A stretch of DNA of 64,000 bases from Desulfobacteraceae bacterium (GTDB lineage: Bacteria; Desulfobacterota; Desulfobacteria; Desulfobacterales; JACKCP01): positions 1 to 64,000 of the forward strand of contig JACKCP010000006.1 of NCBI GenBank assembly GCA_020633955.1. The letters are read 5' to 3'. The position numbers were made by a program, and so were the translations under genes. Positions 1 to 8,979 of the stretch are shown in pieces (position 1 is the stretch's first letter; the number at the start of each line of letters is the position of its first letter). A model generated the notes under the pieces. That model was not told the origin of the DNA. It saw only the letters and a program-made list of their open reading frames with translations, and did no database searches.

Positions 1-680
1 CAAATCTCTTCTTCAAAAAAATCAAAGTTTTCCAGATCAAAAAAAACAAGACCTTTTCTTATTTTTTCTTTTCTGCCAAGTAAAAAATTTAAAACCTGAA
101 ATGATACAAAACCTGAAATCATCATTACAGATGAAAAATAGTTTCTTGTTTCAATATATTTATCTTCAACCTTTGAATAATTGTTTTCCAAAAAATCATC
201 CCCTGGATAAACAATCCTCATTTGTCCGCTGTATCCGTTTATTGCAGAATGAAGCAAAGGCTTTTTAAATTCCTTGCAGATTTTTTCCAGATAAATTCTT
301 GATTTAAAATTATCAAGGGCATCAACTGCAATGTCTGAATCATTTAAGGATAATAAAAATTTTTCATCTTCAATTTTATTTTTAAAAACCAGGTAATTTA
401 AATCAGGATTTATTTTTTCCAGAGCTTTTTTTGTTTCCTCTGCCTTTGATAGTCCTATATTTGAATTATTTAAAAAAATCTGGCGGTTAAAATTGGTTTC
501 CTCAAAAACATCAGGATCATAAATACAGATATTTCCTATTCCAAGTCTTGCAAAACTTTGTGCATAGGACTGCCCAAGGGCTCCGCACCCTGCTATTACA
601 ACAAAAGAGCTGAAAAGTTTTTTCTGTTCCTGAACGGATAAATCATTTTTCTGATATTTAAGGGGGATAAAGTCCTTGAT
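1..680 (-). CDS. ThiF/MoeB/HesA-family adenylyltransferase (3' end beyond window), apparent AUC start
   Basis: E1-like enzyme expected to adenylate the C-terminal Gly-Gly of the small sulfur-carrier protein encoded just upstream, for molybdopterin (or thiamin) sulfur transfer. Visible family features are the nucleotide-binding loop AGCGALGQ, the NRQIF segment, the DALDNFKSR motif and HSAINGYSGQ. About 226 residues lie in the window and the C-terminus is cut off. The frame has no ATG, GTG or TTG before the nucleotide loop; the first is a TTG near residue 138. The reading frame opens immediately after the TGA of the carrier gene, in the same frame. GGAGGAGG sits 7 nt before an ATC codon (678-680), so I place the start there. 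UGA read-through or a sequence error are the alternatives. Last gene of aor-moaD-thiF, so a role in tungsten-pterin cofactor supply is inferred from context. Confidence 0.75.
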   Translation of the reverse strand, partial: MKDFIPLKYQKNDLSVQEQKKLFSSFVVIAGCGALGQSYAQSFARLGIGNICIYDPDVFEETNFNRQIFLNNSNIGLSKAEETKKALEKINPDLNYLVFKNKIEDEKFLLSLNDSDIAVDALDNFKSRIYLEKICKEFKKPLLHSAINGYSGQMRIVYPGDDFLENNYSKVEDKYIETRNYFSSVMMISGFVSFQVLNFLLGRKEKIRKGLVFFDLENFDFFEEEI

Positions 681-683
681 AAA

Positions 684-908
684 TCAGCCTCCTCCAACCA
701 CTGGAAAAATTGAAACCTGATCGCCATTTTCAAGAACTGGCTTGTTTTCAAAATGTCTGCCGTTTACAAAAATTATTCCTGCTTCTTTTTCATCTATTTC
801 AAGAAGTTTTAAAATATCTGAAACAGAGGTGTCCTCTGACACCTCTATTTCCTTTTCCTTAAACCTGTTTTTTCTGAACTGAGCAAAAAGTTTTACTCTT
901 ATTTTCAT
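684..908 (-). CDS. MoaD/ThiS-family sulfur-carrier protein
   Basis: Small beta-grasp, ubiquitin-like protein of 74 residues ending in VVGGG, i.e. with the C-terminal Gly-Gly that is adenylated and then thiocarboxylated in this family. It most probably acts as the small subunit of molybdopterin synthase and donates sulfur to the pterin dithiolene that binds tungsten or molybdenum. It starts 3 nt after the stop of the aldehyde oxidoreductase gene and is followed in the same frame by the ThiF-like gene, so all three are probably co-translated. The final codons (GGA GGA GGC) also provide a strong Shine-Dalgarno for the downstream gene. ThiS (thiamin) is the alternative identity; the aor context favours the MoaD role. 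Confidence 0.85.
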   Translation of the reverse strand: MKIRVKLFAQFRKNRFKEKEIEVSEDTSVSDILKLLEIDEKEAGIIFVNGRHFENKPVLENGDQVSIFPVVGGG

Positions 909-911
909 TAT

Positions 912-2642
912 TTAAAAATTCCAGAAAGAGTCTATTTCTTCGTCAGTAAAATCCCAGATAACATTATGGGGAGGACATTTTTCAAGAGAGAAAAATTCCG
1001 GCAGTCTGTCGTCTTTTTCATTAAATCCTGCCCTTTTGTTGAATTCCCTTTCCATTTTTAAAACCGATGCTCCAAGGCTCATTACGTCATCCCCTGTAAT
1101 TGATGAACCGGATTTGGCATTTAACATATCAACAATTGCTTCCATAGCTTCTGCGTTGTCAAGGATTGCAAAGGCTGTAAATATGCAAAGTCCTGCTGTA
1201 TCAAGTGATGCTGTTGCTATCTGAAGATTTCTTGAAAGTTCAATCTGACCTTCTTTTTTAAGAGGATCAATAAATCCGCCTACACTTAAAATATTTGAAG
1301 TTACTGAATACCCGGCAGTATGATCTGCTCCCATTGGCGAGGTTGCATAGGTTATTCCAATACCTTTTACAGCTCTTGGGTCATAGGCAGGAAGAGCCTG
1401 GCCTTTTACAACAGGAACCCTTGTAACTCCAAAAACCTTTCCTGTAACTTCTGCTCCGGCACCAATAATTCTTCCAAGGGGAGTACCGTTTTTTATGTCC
1501 TGTTCAACAATTTTTACAAAACCTTTTGAATCTCCAAACTCAAGAACTCCAGCCTCCATTGCAACAGCAACCGCAGCTCCTGTTTCAATTGTGTCAATTC
1601 CTATATCGTCCATTAAATTATCTGCATAGGCAAGGCTGTCAAGATCGCTTATTCCGCAGTTTGCTCCTGTTGCCCAGATTGTTTCATATTCAAATCCGGA
1701 TGTAAGGTAATTGCCGTCTTTATCATTATAAACTTGTGAACACTGAATAACACATCCTGCATGACATCCGTGTTTTACTTTTCCGCCTCTTTCCTCAATA
1801 AGATCATGCATGGTTTCGCCTGAAATTTTGTCGTGTCCCTCAAAATTTCCTGAGCTGAAGTTTCTTGTGGGAAGTCCGCCTGCTTCGTGTAAAACATTTG
1901 TTAAAATATTTGTTCCATAGGTTGGAAGGCCTTCACCGCTTACAGGATGAGCCATGAGAGCTTTTGCAAATTTTTTGGCTGCTTCTTTAAATTTTACTGG
2001 ATCTTCCACATGTACCTGATCATTTTCTGAAGGTTCAACAACAACATATTTAATATGCTTTGAACCCATAACAGCTCCAAGGCCGCCCCTTCCAAGGCTT
2101 CTGATTTTACCCTGAGGGTCTTTTACCGAAATGTTTGCAGCAGCCATTTTCATTTCTCCTGCAACTCCAATTGAAATAACACCGCATTTTTCATTTCCCT
2201 TTGAAAGGGCTTCTATTGTTTCAAAGTTCCCTTTTCCCCATAGATGGGTTTTTTCTATTTCAATACTGTCTTTTCTTATTCTTATTCCATAGTACTCATT
2301 TTTATTTTCTGGAAGTCCTTCTATTATGAGTGCCTTAATTCCTGCCCTTGCAAAAAGCTGGGCCGAGGTTCCTCCTGAATTACTTTCCTTTATTCCTTTT
2401 GTTAAGGGACTTTTTCCTCCCGCAGAAAGCCTTCCTGTATTTGCAGCCGTAGTTCCAGACAATAATCCGGGGGCAAATACAAGCTTGTTGTTTTTGCCAA
2501 GAGGATGGCACAAAGGCTCAACTTCCGATGCTACAACAGCAGAGGTAAGTCCTCTTCCTCCAAGTGAATTAAGGTTTTCCGGCACATCTTCTATCCATGC
2601 TTTTAAAGTGGAAAGATCTGCTCTGTAAATTTTATCATTCAT
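912..2642 (-). CDS. aor: Tungsten-containing aldehyde:ferredoxin oxidoreductase family protein
   Basis: 576 residues, a normal length for the AOR family, which oxidises aldehydes to carboxylic acids with ferredoxin as acceptor using a bis-pterin tungsten centre and one [4Fe-4S] cluster. The cluster ligands are visible as C293-x3-C297-x3-C301 (HGCHAGC then IQC) plus a late Cys in DTAGLC at about 486. N-terminal segments such as LGGRGL and the GRLSAGGKSPLT region are typical of pterin contacts in the family. An upstream in-frame TTG or ATG would add 19 residues, but the ATG at 2642 has GGAGG seven nt upstream and gives the usual N-terminus, so I chose it. The first cysteine spacing (x3 rather than x2) differs from the archaeal archetype, so the aldehyde or acyl substrate is open. 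Cytoplasmic. First gene of an operon with moaD and thiF. Confidence 0.9.
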   Translation of the reverse strand: MNDKIYRADLSTLKAWIEDVPENLNSLGGRGLTSAVVASEVEPLCHPLGKNNKLVFAPGLLSGTTAANTGRLSAGGKSPLTKGIKESNSGGTSAQLFARAGIKALIIEGLPENKNEYYGIRIRKDSIEIEKTHLWGKGNFETIEALSKGNEKCGVISIGVAGEMKMAAANISVKDPQGKIRSLGRGGLGAVMGSKHIKYVVVEPSENDQVHVEDPVKFKEAAKKFAKALMAHPVSGEGLPTYGTNILTNVLHEAGGLPTRNFSSGNFEGHDKISGETMHDLIEERGGKVKHGCHAGCVIQCSQVYNDKDGNYLTSGFEYETIWATGANCGISDLDSLAYADNLMDDIGIDTIETGAAVAVAMEAGVLEFGDSKGFVKIVEQDIKNGTPLGRIIGAGAEVTGKVFGVTRVPVVKGQALPAYDPRAVKGIGITYATSPMGADHTAGYSVTSNILSVGGFIDPLKKEGQIELSRNLQIATASLDTAGLCIFTAFAILDNAEAMEAIVDMLNAKSGSSITGDDVMSLGASVLKMEREFNKRAGFNEKDDRLPEFFSLEKCPPHNVIWDFTDEEIDSFWNF

Positions 2643-2841
2643 AAAAAAACCTCCTTTTTTATAATTGAGCATTTCATATAAAAATATATAAACACTCAAA
2701 GACTTTCATTTCTGCAGAATTAAATTTATCCAATAATTTCAGCAAATCTGAAAATCAATAAGCCCGGTTCAAACTTAAAAAAACCGGACAATCTGTTTGA
2801 ATCAGTTTATATTTTTAAATATTTTTTTTCAATAATTGTTA

Positions 2842-3396
2842 TCAGGAAGAAAAAAAGAACTTAACTGAAAGACATACAAGGATAATTCCGCCTGCAAATC
2901 CGGAAATACCTTTAAGCAAGGAGGCCTTTGAAAGCCTGTCTCCAAGAATTGTACCAAGGGCACAGAGAAAACATGTTATGGCAAAAATACTTATTGAGGT
3001 AAAAAAAATATCAGAATCAAGAATGGACATTCCAAATCCTGCTGCAAGGGCATCAATACTTGTTGCTACAGAAAGAAAAACAAGGGTTTTTCCCTTTGAA
3101 GGATTGCTTTTTAATGTTTCCTCGTTATTTTTTATTCCTTCATAAATCATATGAAGACCGATTATCAGAAGAATAAATGAGGCAAGGGGATTTGCTATAT
3201 TATTTATAAATCTGTATACAGATGAGCCTGCAAGATATCCGCTTACAAAAAACAAAAACTGAAAAAGTCCAAAATGCCAGGAAATCCTGAAGATTTCTCT
3301 TTTTCCAACTTTATCAATTTTAATTCCAGATGAAACCGACACAGCAAAAGCATCCATTGCAAGAGCAAAGGAAAGTGAAATAGATTCAAAAATCAT
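2842..3396 (-). CDS. mntP: MntP-family putative manganese efflux pump
   Basis: 184 residues with six predicted membrane segments. It carries the two family signature half-motifs, AMDAFAVSVSSG near the N-terminus and SIDALAAGFGMS after the central loop, whose aspartates are needed for Mn2+ export in characterised MntP proteins. It starts 17 nt after the stop of a second, diverged MntP-like gene, so the two are probably co-transcribed. Manganese as substrate is known for the family; it is not shown here. No yybP-ykoY-type riboswitch was recognised upstream. Confidence 0.85.
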   Translation of the reverse strand: MIFESISLSFALAMDAFAVSVSSGIKIDKVGKREIFRISWHFGLFQFLFFVSGYLAGSSVYRFINNIANPLASFILLIIGLHMIYEGIKNNEETLKSNPSKGKTLVFLSVATSIDALAAGFGMSILDSDIFFTSISIFAITCFLCALGTILGDRLSKASLLKGISGFAGGIILVCLSVKFFFSS

Positions 3397-3413
3397 TATT
3401 CAGGACCAAAAGT

Positions 3414-3908
3414 TTAATTTCTAAGATTTAAATTATTGTTAAAATTTCTTTTAGCGTAAATCAATATCTTTGAAACATAAAATCCTGACATTGTAAAACC
3501 AAAACTTAAAAAGATTATTAAAAAAATTGAAAGTGGAATATAGCTTTTATCCACAACAAATCCTGCTCCAAAGCAATCCAGACCTGATACAATAATAATT
3601 AAAAAGGAAATTTTAAGCTTATCAATTTTTTCTTTATTAAAAAAAGCATCATAAATAAATTTTAGCAAAATAAACAAAATAAAATAACGGTAAACTGGAT
3701 AAGAGGTTAAAATCCCTGATTTAGAGGTTGTTAAGGAAATTAAGCCTCCTGATACAAACATGAAAAAATTTATAAGACAAAGCAGGACTGAAAAATAAAC
3801 TATTTTGAATTTTTTCTTAAAGCATGGACAAAATCCAGAGGCGCATCCAATTATAAATGCATCGAGAACTGAACTTGTAATAAGAATGTATGTATTTAAA
3901 ACTTCCAT
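3414..3908 (-). CDS. Diverged MntP-like membrane protein
   Basis: About 164 residues and six hydrophobic segments. The ATG at 3908 is preceded by GGAGG five nt upstream, so I prefer it to a TTG six codons earlier. The protein shows the two-fold MntP pattern in altered form: SSVLDAFIIG replaces DAFAVS, and VSGLDCFGAG replaces SIDALAAG, so one Asp is kept in each half while neighbouring residues differ. A short cysteine-rich loop (GCASGFCPC) follows the first motif and is not a general MntP feature. It lies directly upstream of a canonical mntP. I infer a paralogue with changed substrate, or a partner subunit of the pump; the sequence does not decide between them. Confidence 0.6.
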   Translation of the reverse strand: MEVLNTYILITSSVLDAFIIGCASGFCPCFKKKFKIVYFSVLLCLINFFMFVSGGLISLTTSKSGILTSYPVYRYFILFILLKFIYDAFFNKEKIDKLKISFLIIIVSGLDCFGAGFVVDKSYIPLSIFLIIFLSFGFTMSGFYVSKILIYAKRNFNNNLNLRN

Positions 3909-4079
3909 AAATGCCTCCAGCAATTTAAAAATAATATCGGTATTTTAATTGCTTTGCTTTAAATAACAGAGTAAGAATGCCCGTAATAATTTGACCGGAC
4001 TCGTCTTTATTTGTAGAGTTAAAAAAGCTCTTTCAAGGATTTGGATAAATCTTAAAATACTCAAAAAGTGGAAAATTCT

Positions 4080-5279
4080 ATGGAAGTTTTTATCGCAAGG
4101 CAGCCTGTATTTTACAAAGACAAAAAAACATTTGGATATGAACTACTTTTCAGGGATGGGTTTAAAAACTCATTTCCTGACACCGATGGAAATATTGCTA
4201 CAACCAAAGTCCTTTCCAGCAGTTTTTTTTCCTTTGGGTTCAATGAAATAACCTCCAATAAAAATGCTCTGGTTAATTTCACAAAAGAACACATAATCAA
4301 TAAAACTCCCCTTGCTTTTCCTGAGCAGAATTTAATTGTTGAAGTTCTAGAAAATATTTTACCTGAAAAAGAAATTATTGATTCCCTTACAGACCTTAAA
4401 AACAAAGGTTATAAAATTGCACTTGATGACTTTGTTTTCAGTAGTGAGTATGAACCTCTTATTATGCTGTCTGATATTATCAAGTTTGACCTGATTGCAA
4501 CCCCTCTTAAGCAAATAGAACCTCTTGTCAAAAGGCTTAAAAAAAAATACAGCAAAATTACTTTTCTTGCAGAAAAAGTTGAAACCTATGAAGAATTTGA
4601 AAAAGCGAAAGAGCTTGGCTTTTCTCTTTTCCAGGGATATTTTTTTGCAAAGCCTGAAATTATTTCAAACAGGGAAATACCTTCACAAAAGCTTTCCCTT
4701 GCAAGACTTGTAAAGGAAATTTCAGTTGGTGATCCTGACTCAAAAAAAATTCTTGATATAATAAAAAAAGATGTTTCAATATCCTACAAACTTCTGAAAT
4801 TCATAAATTCCTCATATTTTAACAGGCCGTGCAAAATTGATACAATTAAAGATGCCATGACCTTTCTTGGAATTGATGAACTAAAAAAATACATAAGTCT
4901 TATTGCAACAGCAGGACTTACAGACAATAAGCCAAATGAGCTTTTAAGAAATTCCGTATTCAGGGCAAGAATGTGTGAGCTTATTGGTTCCAGAGCTTCA
5001 GGTTTCAGACAGGATGAACTTTTTACAATAGGACTTTTTTCCCTTATAGAAGCAATGCTTGATAAAAAAATGGATGACATTATGAAGGAAATTTCATTTT
5101 CAACAAAAATAACCAATGCTCTTACAGGACAGAATAAAACGATTAACAATGTTTTAAGCCTGATTTCATACATTGAGGCAGGAGACTGGGACAAAATTAA
5201 AAGTATTGATAATAATAATCTTGCAAAACTCAGGGATTATTATCTTGATGCAATAAAAATGGCTGACTGCATTTTATAA
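4080..5279 (+). CDS. EAL-HDOD (YuxH-like) signalling protein
   Basis: 399 residues. The N-terminal half is an EAL-type domain beginning VFIARQPVFYKDK, with YELLFRD, VEVLEN, ALDDFVF and IIKFDLI in the positions of EAL motifs. The C-terminal half (from about residue 195) is an HDOD domain with LVKEISVGDPDS, SYKLLKFINS and AMTFLGIDELKKY. Proteins of this architecture act in c-di-GMP-linked or stress signalling and are often catalytically inactive; the first motif reads ELL rather than EAL, so phosphodiesterase activity is doubtful. The ATG at 4080 gives the family's usual N-terminus and has GTGGA upstream; an in-frame GTG at 4068 is possible. Stand-alone gene, followed by an inverted-repeat element. 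Confidence 0.85.
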   Translation: MEVFIARQPVFYKDKKTFGYELLFRDGFKNSFPDTDGNIATTKVLSSSFFSFGFNEITSNKNALVNFTKEHIINKTPLAFPEQNLIVEVLENILPEKEIIDSLTDLKNKGYKIALDDFVFSSEYEPLIMLSDIIKFDLIATPLKQIEPLVKRLKKKYSKITFLAEKVETYEEFEKAKELGFSLFQGYFFAKPEIISNREIPSQKLSLARLVKEISVGDPDSKKILDIIKKDVSISYKLLKFINSSYFNRPCKIDTIKDAMTFLGIDELKKYISLIATAGLTDNKPNELLRNSVFRARMCELIGSRASGFRQDELFTIGLFSLIEAMLDKKMDDIMKEISFSTKITNALTGQNKTINNVLSLISYIEAGDWDKIKSIDNNNLAKLRDYYLDAIKMADCIL

Positions 5280-5309
5280 TTTTCTGTGATTTAAAACTCA
5301 TAAAAATCT

Positions 5310-5487
5310 TAAAATATTCAGCTGAACACATAGAAAAAAGCCAGTCTGCTGGAAGAACGGCTGCTGGTTTTTTTCTGAGCCGGTTTCAGTTTCAGAAGAC
5401 AGTTTTTTTATCTCCTGTCTCGAAGCATAGCAAGAATTAGGGTCAGAAAGAATACAGCAGCCGTTCCTCTTTAAACAGAACTGTTAC
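5310..5487 (-). repeat. MITE-like inverted-repeat element, copy 1 (reverse orientation)
   Basis: 178-bp non-coding copy of the seven-member family. Read on the minus strand it runs from GTAACAGTTC, through an AACGGCTGCTG block, CAGGAGATAAAAAAACTGTC and CCGGCTCAG, to a decayed end corresponding to CAGCTGAATAGTTAC. It fills the convergent junction between the EAL-HDOD gene (stop 5279) and the aminotransferase gene (stop 5512), where no other hairpin terminator is apparent. No flanking direct repeat is recognisable, so this looks like an older copy. Confidence 0.85.
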
Positions 5488-5511
5488 TAAATTCAATTAT
5501 AAATCAAAAAA

Positions 5512-6696
5512 TCAGCCTTTGCACTTATCCATTGCAGCTTTAAATCCTTTAATGGAATTTTCAATTACAGAATCTGCAACACAAAATGAAAGTCTGAAAT
5601 GTCCTGGGACTCCAAAGCCTGAACCTGGAACTGCAAGAACTTTTTCTTCCTGAAGAATTTTAACAAACTCCACATCATCTGCTATTGGAGATTTCGGGAA
5701 AAGATAAAAAGCACCCTGGGGTTCAACAAAATCATATCCTGCTTCCCTTAGTCCATCGCAAAGAATCTGCTTTTTCTTTTCATAGGCTGCAATATTTACG
5801 CTCGCACCCTGAATTTTTCCCACAACTCTCTGCATAAGTCCGGGAGCGTTAACAAAACCAAGAATTCTGTTGCATAGTGCCATTCCATTAAAAAGCTTGT
5901 CTTTATCATCTGCAGCCGGACAAATTGCAATATATCCAATTCTTTCTCCTGCAAGTGAAAGCTCTTTTGAATATGAAGTTGCAACTATTGAGTTTTTATA
6001 TGCTCTTAAAACACCTGGAACCACGGCATTGTTATATGCAATTTTTCTGTAGGGTTCATCTGAAATAAGATAAACTGTTTTTCCAAATTCCTTACTTTTC
6101 GCTTCAAGAATTTCACCAAGTCTGTCAAGCTCTTCCCTTGAATAAATCACACCTGATGGATTGTTTGGAGAATTTATCAAAAGAGCTCTTGTATCTTTTG
6201 TTATGGCTTTTTCAATTTCATTGAAATCAAGACCGAATGTCTGGGTTGAAGGAACGGTAACAAGCTCTCCCCCGTGATTGTCAAGATAAAAATTATATTC
6301 AACAAAATAAGGCTTTGAAACCACAACTTTTTCACCTGGATTAAGTATGGTTTTCAAAACCACATTCAATGCTCCTGCAGCACCGCAGGTCATCAAAATT
6401 TCATTCTCAGTCAAGTCCACTTCCTGATCAACTGATGCAGCCTTTGCAATTTCGGCTCTTACCTGTGGATAGCCGGGGTTTGGCATATACCCGTGGATTC
6501 CTTCAGCTTCAACAGCAGCTTCAGTCATAAGTGCTTCATGAAATTCCTTTGGAGGAGGAAGGTTGGGGTTTCCAAGGCTTAGGTCAAATACGTTTTCTGC
6601 ACCGTATTTTGCCTTCATTTTTGCACCCTCTTCAAACATTTTTCTAATCCAGGATGATTTTTCCATGAAAGACTCAATTTTTACCGCAATAGACAT
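5512..6696 (-). CDS. PLP-dependent class I/II aminotransferase
   Basis: 394 residues, fold-type I. Visible are SLGNPNLPPP near the N-terminus, the substrate/PLP region NSPNNPSG, ISDEPYRKIAY, and the Schiff-base lysine K244 in SYSKELSLAGERIGY. The amino-acid substrate cannot be told from sequence; aspartate or branched/aromatic aminotransferase activities are typical for the subfamily. It starts 16 nt after tgt and probably shares its transcript, although no functional link to queuosine synthesis is known. Cytoplasmic. Confidence 0.85.
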   Translation of the reverse strand: MSIAVKIESFMEKSSWIRKMFEEGAKMKAKYGAENVFDLSLGNPNLPPPKEFHEALMTEAAVEAEGIHGYMPNPGYPQVRAEIAKAASVDQEVDLTENEILMTCGAAGALNVVLKTILNPGEKVVVSKPYFVEYNFYLDNHGGELVTVPSTQTFGLDFNEIEKAITKDTRALLINSPNNPSGVIYSREELDRLGEILEAKSKEFGKTVYLISDEPYRKIAYNNAVVPGVLRAYKNSIVATSYSKELSLAGERIGYIAICPAADDKDKLFNGMALCNRILGFVNAPGLMQRVVGKIQGASVNIAAYEKKKQILCDGLREAGYDFVEPQGAFYLFPKSPIADDVEFVKILQEEKVLAVPGSGFGVPGHFRLSFCVADSVIENSIKGFKAAMDKCKG

Positions 6697-6712
6697 GTTT
6701 CCTCCCTTGTTA

Positions 6713-7849
6713 TTAATCAGTTAATGCATCTATTCCTTTATTTCTCTCTTCAAAAAAATTCTTTTTAAAATTTTTGTACTCAGAATTTGAAACAGCATTC
6801 CTTATATTTTTCATAAGATCAAGATAATAATGAAGGTTGTGAATTGTATTAAGTCTGTATGCAAGCAGTTCCCTTGATTTATAAAGATGCCTTAAATAGG
6901 CTCTTGAATAATTTTTGCATGTTTCACAGGAACATTTGGGATCAATTGGAAGAGTGTCATTTGAATATCTGGAGTTTGCAATATTCATGTCGCCGCATCT
7001 TGTGAAAAGCTTTCCGTTTCTTGCATTTCTTGTTGGCATCACACAGTCAAACATATCAGCACCAAGTCCGACAAGTGTTACAAGATCTTCAGGAGTTCCC
7101 ACACCCATTACATACTTGGGCTTGTTAGAGGGAAGCATTGGAAGATTGTATTCAGCCACTTCATACATAAGCTCAGGCGGTTCTCCGACACTGAGACCTC
7201 CAACTGCAAAACCGCTGAAATCATTTTCACATATCTGCTCAGCTGAAATTTTTCTTAAGTCCTCAAACATTCCACCCTGAACAATACCAAATAACGCATT
7301 ATTTCTTTTTTCATCCTGCTTCCATCTGTCAAAACATCTTTTTGCCCATCTTTTTGTAAGATGCATTGCACTTTCAATCTGTTTTTTTTCAGCAGGGTAT
7401 CCAACACACTGATCAAGGCACATCATAATATCTGATCCAATACATAGCTGAATCTCAATTGACTTTTCAGGTGTCATTAGATGACGGGAGCCGTCTATAT
7501 GAGACTGGAATGAATAACCTTCTTCTGTAATTTTTGAAAGCATTGCAAGTGAAAATACCTGAAATCCTCCGCTGTCTGTAAGGATAGGCCTGTCCCAGTT
7601 CATAAATTTATGAAGTCCGTCAAAAAGATCTAAAATTTCCATTCCAGGTCTTAAATACAGATGATAGGTATTTCCAAGAATAATCTGGGCATTGACTTGT
7701 TTTACATCTTCAACACTCAATGCCTTTACGCTTCCAAGTGTTCCAACAGGCATAAAGATAGGAGTCTCAATTTTACCCCTTGAAGTGGTTATTATTCCTG
7801 TTCTCTCAAATTTATCCCCACCATTTTTTAAAACCTCAAACGAAAACAT
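6713..7849 (-). CDS. tgt: Queuine/preQ1 tRNA-guanine transglycosylase
   Basis: 378 residues. Exchanges guanine-34 of GUN-anticodon tRNAs for the queuosine precursor preQ1. Recognised by TPIFMPVGT, the active-site segment DSGGFQVFSLA, FGIVQGGMF, GFAVGGLSVGEP, the catalytic Asp in MFDCVMPTRNARNG, and the zinc site formed by CSCETC with a downstream cysteine/histidine region (AYLRHL). Length and order are standard. It follows queA by 33 nt, the usual queA-tgt arrangement. Confidence 0.97.
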   Translation of the reverse strand: MFSFEVLKNGGDKFERTGIITTSRGKIETPIFMPVGTLGSVKALSVEDVKQVNAQIILGNTYHLYLRPGMEILDLFDGLHKFMNWDRPILTDSGGFQVFSLAMLSKITEEGYSFQSHIDGSRHLMTPEKSIEIQLCIGSDIMMCLDQCVGYPAEKKQIESAMHLTKRWAKRCFDRWKQDEKRNNALFGIVQGGMFEDLRKISAEQICENDFSGFAVGGLSVGEPPELMYEVAEYNLPMLPSNKPKYVMGVGTPEDLVTLVGLGADMFDCVMPTRNARNGKLFTRCGDMNIANSRYSNDTLPIDPKCSCETCKNYSRAYLRHLYKSRELLAYRLNTIHNLHYYLDLMKNIRNAVSNSEYKNFKKNFFEERNKGIDALTD

Positions 7850-7882
7850 TATTTTCTACTCCAAAATTCATTATTTTTAAAT

Positions 7883-8959
7883 TCATTGCCTGATTTTATT
7901 TTCAAGAAACATTGCATCACCATAGCTGAAAAAACGATAGCCCTTTTCCACAGCCTCTGAATATGCTCTTTTAATCAGATCAAATCCTGCAAAGGCAGAA
8001 ACAAGCATTAAAAGAGTGCTCTTGGGAAGATGAAAATTTGTTATAATTGAATCAACTATCTTGAATCTGTATCCAGGGTAAATATAAAGATCACACAACC
8101 CCTCACCTGGACTTAAAAACCCGCTTTCATTGCATGCATATTCTAAAGTTCTGACACTGGTTGTTCCAACAGCAATTATTCTTTTACCATTTTTAACTGC
8201 TTCATTTATCTTCCGTGCATTTTCATTGTCTATAAAATATTTTTCCCTGTGAATATTATGCTCGCGTATATCGCTGCATTCCACAGGACTGAAAGTACCG
8301 TAACCTACATATAAAGTTATCTCTGCAAAATCAGCACCTTTATTTCTGATTTTCTGCATAAGCTCATCAGTGAAATGAAGTCCTGCAGTCGGTGCTGCAG
8401 CAGCTCCTTCGTTTTTTGCATAAACTGTCTGATATCTTGATTTGTCAGATTCCAGATTTTTTCTTTCATGTCTTTTAATGTATGGAGGCAGGGGAAGTTC
8501 TCCTGCCGTATCTATTTCCTTTAAAACATCTTTTTCACTTTTAAATAATAACTTAACTTTTTTTTCACTAATTTCTTTTACTTCTGCACTTAAACTCTCA
8601 GTAATTAATAGCCTTGAGTTAATTTTCGGACGTCTTGAGGCTCTCACAAGACAATAACATTCAAACAAACCTGTTTTTTCAAATGACTCAAGTCCTTCAA
8701 GGTAATCAAGAATTAAAATCTCAATTTTTCCGCCTGATTCCTTTTTACCGAACAGCCTTGCTGGAACAACCTTGGTGTTGTTTATAACAAAAAGATCATT
8801 TTCACTTACCAGTGATGAAATATCCTGAAATTTTAAATGCCTGAATTCCTCACCTGCTCCGGGGACATGAAAAAGCCTTGACTCATCCCTTTTTTCTGAA
8901 GGATTTTGTGCAATTAAATTTTCTGGAAGAAAAAAATCATAATCATTAATGGAAAACAT
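7883..8959 (-). CDS. queA: S-adenosylmethionine:tRNA ribosyltransferase-isomerase
   Basis: 358 residues. Transfers and isomerises the ribosyl moiety of SAM to preQ1-34 in tRNA to form epoxyqueuosine. Characteristic segments are YDFFLPENLIAQNP at the N-terminus, NNTKVVPARLFGKK, AAAPTAGLHFT, LYVGYGTFSPV, and SIITNFHLPKSTLLMLVSAF near the C-terminus. First gene of queA-tgt-aminotransferase, isolated from the upstream hppA gene by a strong terminator. Confidence 0.97.
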   Translation of the reverse strand: MFSINDYDFFLPENLIAQNPSEKRDESRLFHVPGAGEEFRHLKFQDISSLVSENDLFVINNTKVVPARLFGKKESGGKIEILILDYLEGLESFEKTGLFECYCLVRASRRPKINSRLLITESLSAEVKEISEKKVKLLFKSEKDVLKEIDTAGELPLPPYIKRHERKNLESDKSRYQTVYAKNEGAAAAPTAGLHFTDELMQKIRNKGADFAEITLYVGYGTFSPVECSDIREHNIHREKYFIDNENARKINEAVKNGKRIIAVGTTSVRTLEYACNESGFLSPGEGLCDLYIYPGYRFKIVDSIITNFHLPKSTLLMLVSAFAGFDLIKRAYSEAVEKGYRFFSYGDAMFLENKIRQ

Positions 8960-8979
8960 GTAAATTGTGCCGTAATTTT

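Noticed and set aside
684..686. UGA at the moaD/thiF junction as a selenocysteine codon
   Set aside because: Only a weak 4-bp hairpin follows, MoaD must end in a free Gly-Gly, and a strong Shine-Dalgarno points to re-initiation instead.
1036..2628. Plus-strand ORFs of 60-100 codons opposite the aor gene
   Set aside because: They lie wholly on the antisense strand of a strongly supported gene, have no ribosome binding site of note and no recognisable protein features.
2764..2787. CCGGTT/AACCGG stem-loop between mntP and aor
   Set aside because: Six-bp stem with a 12-nt loop and no U-run; also compared with molybdenum/tungsten cofactor riboswitches but the conserved structure is not there.
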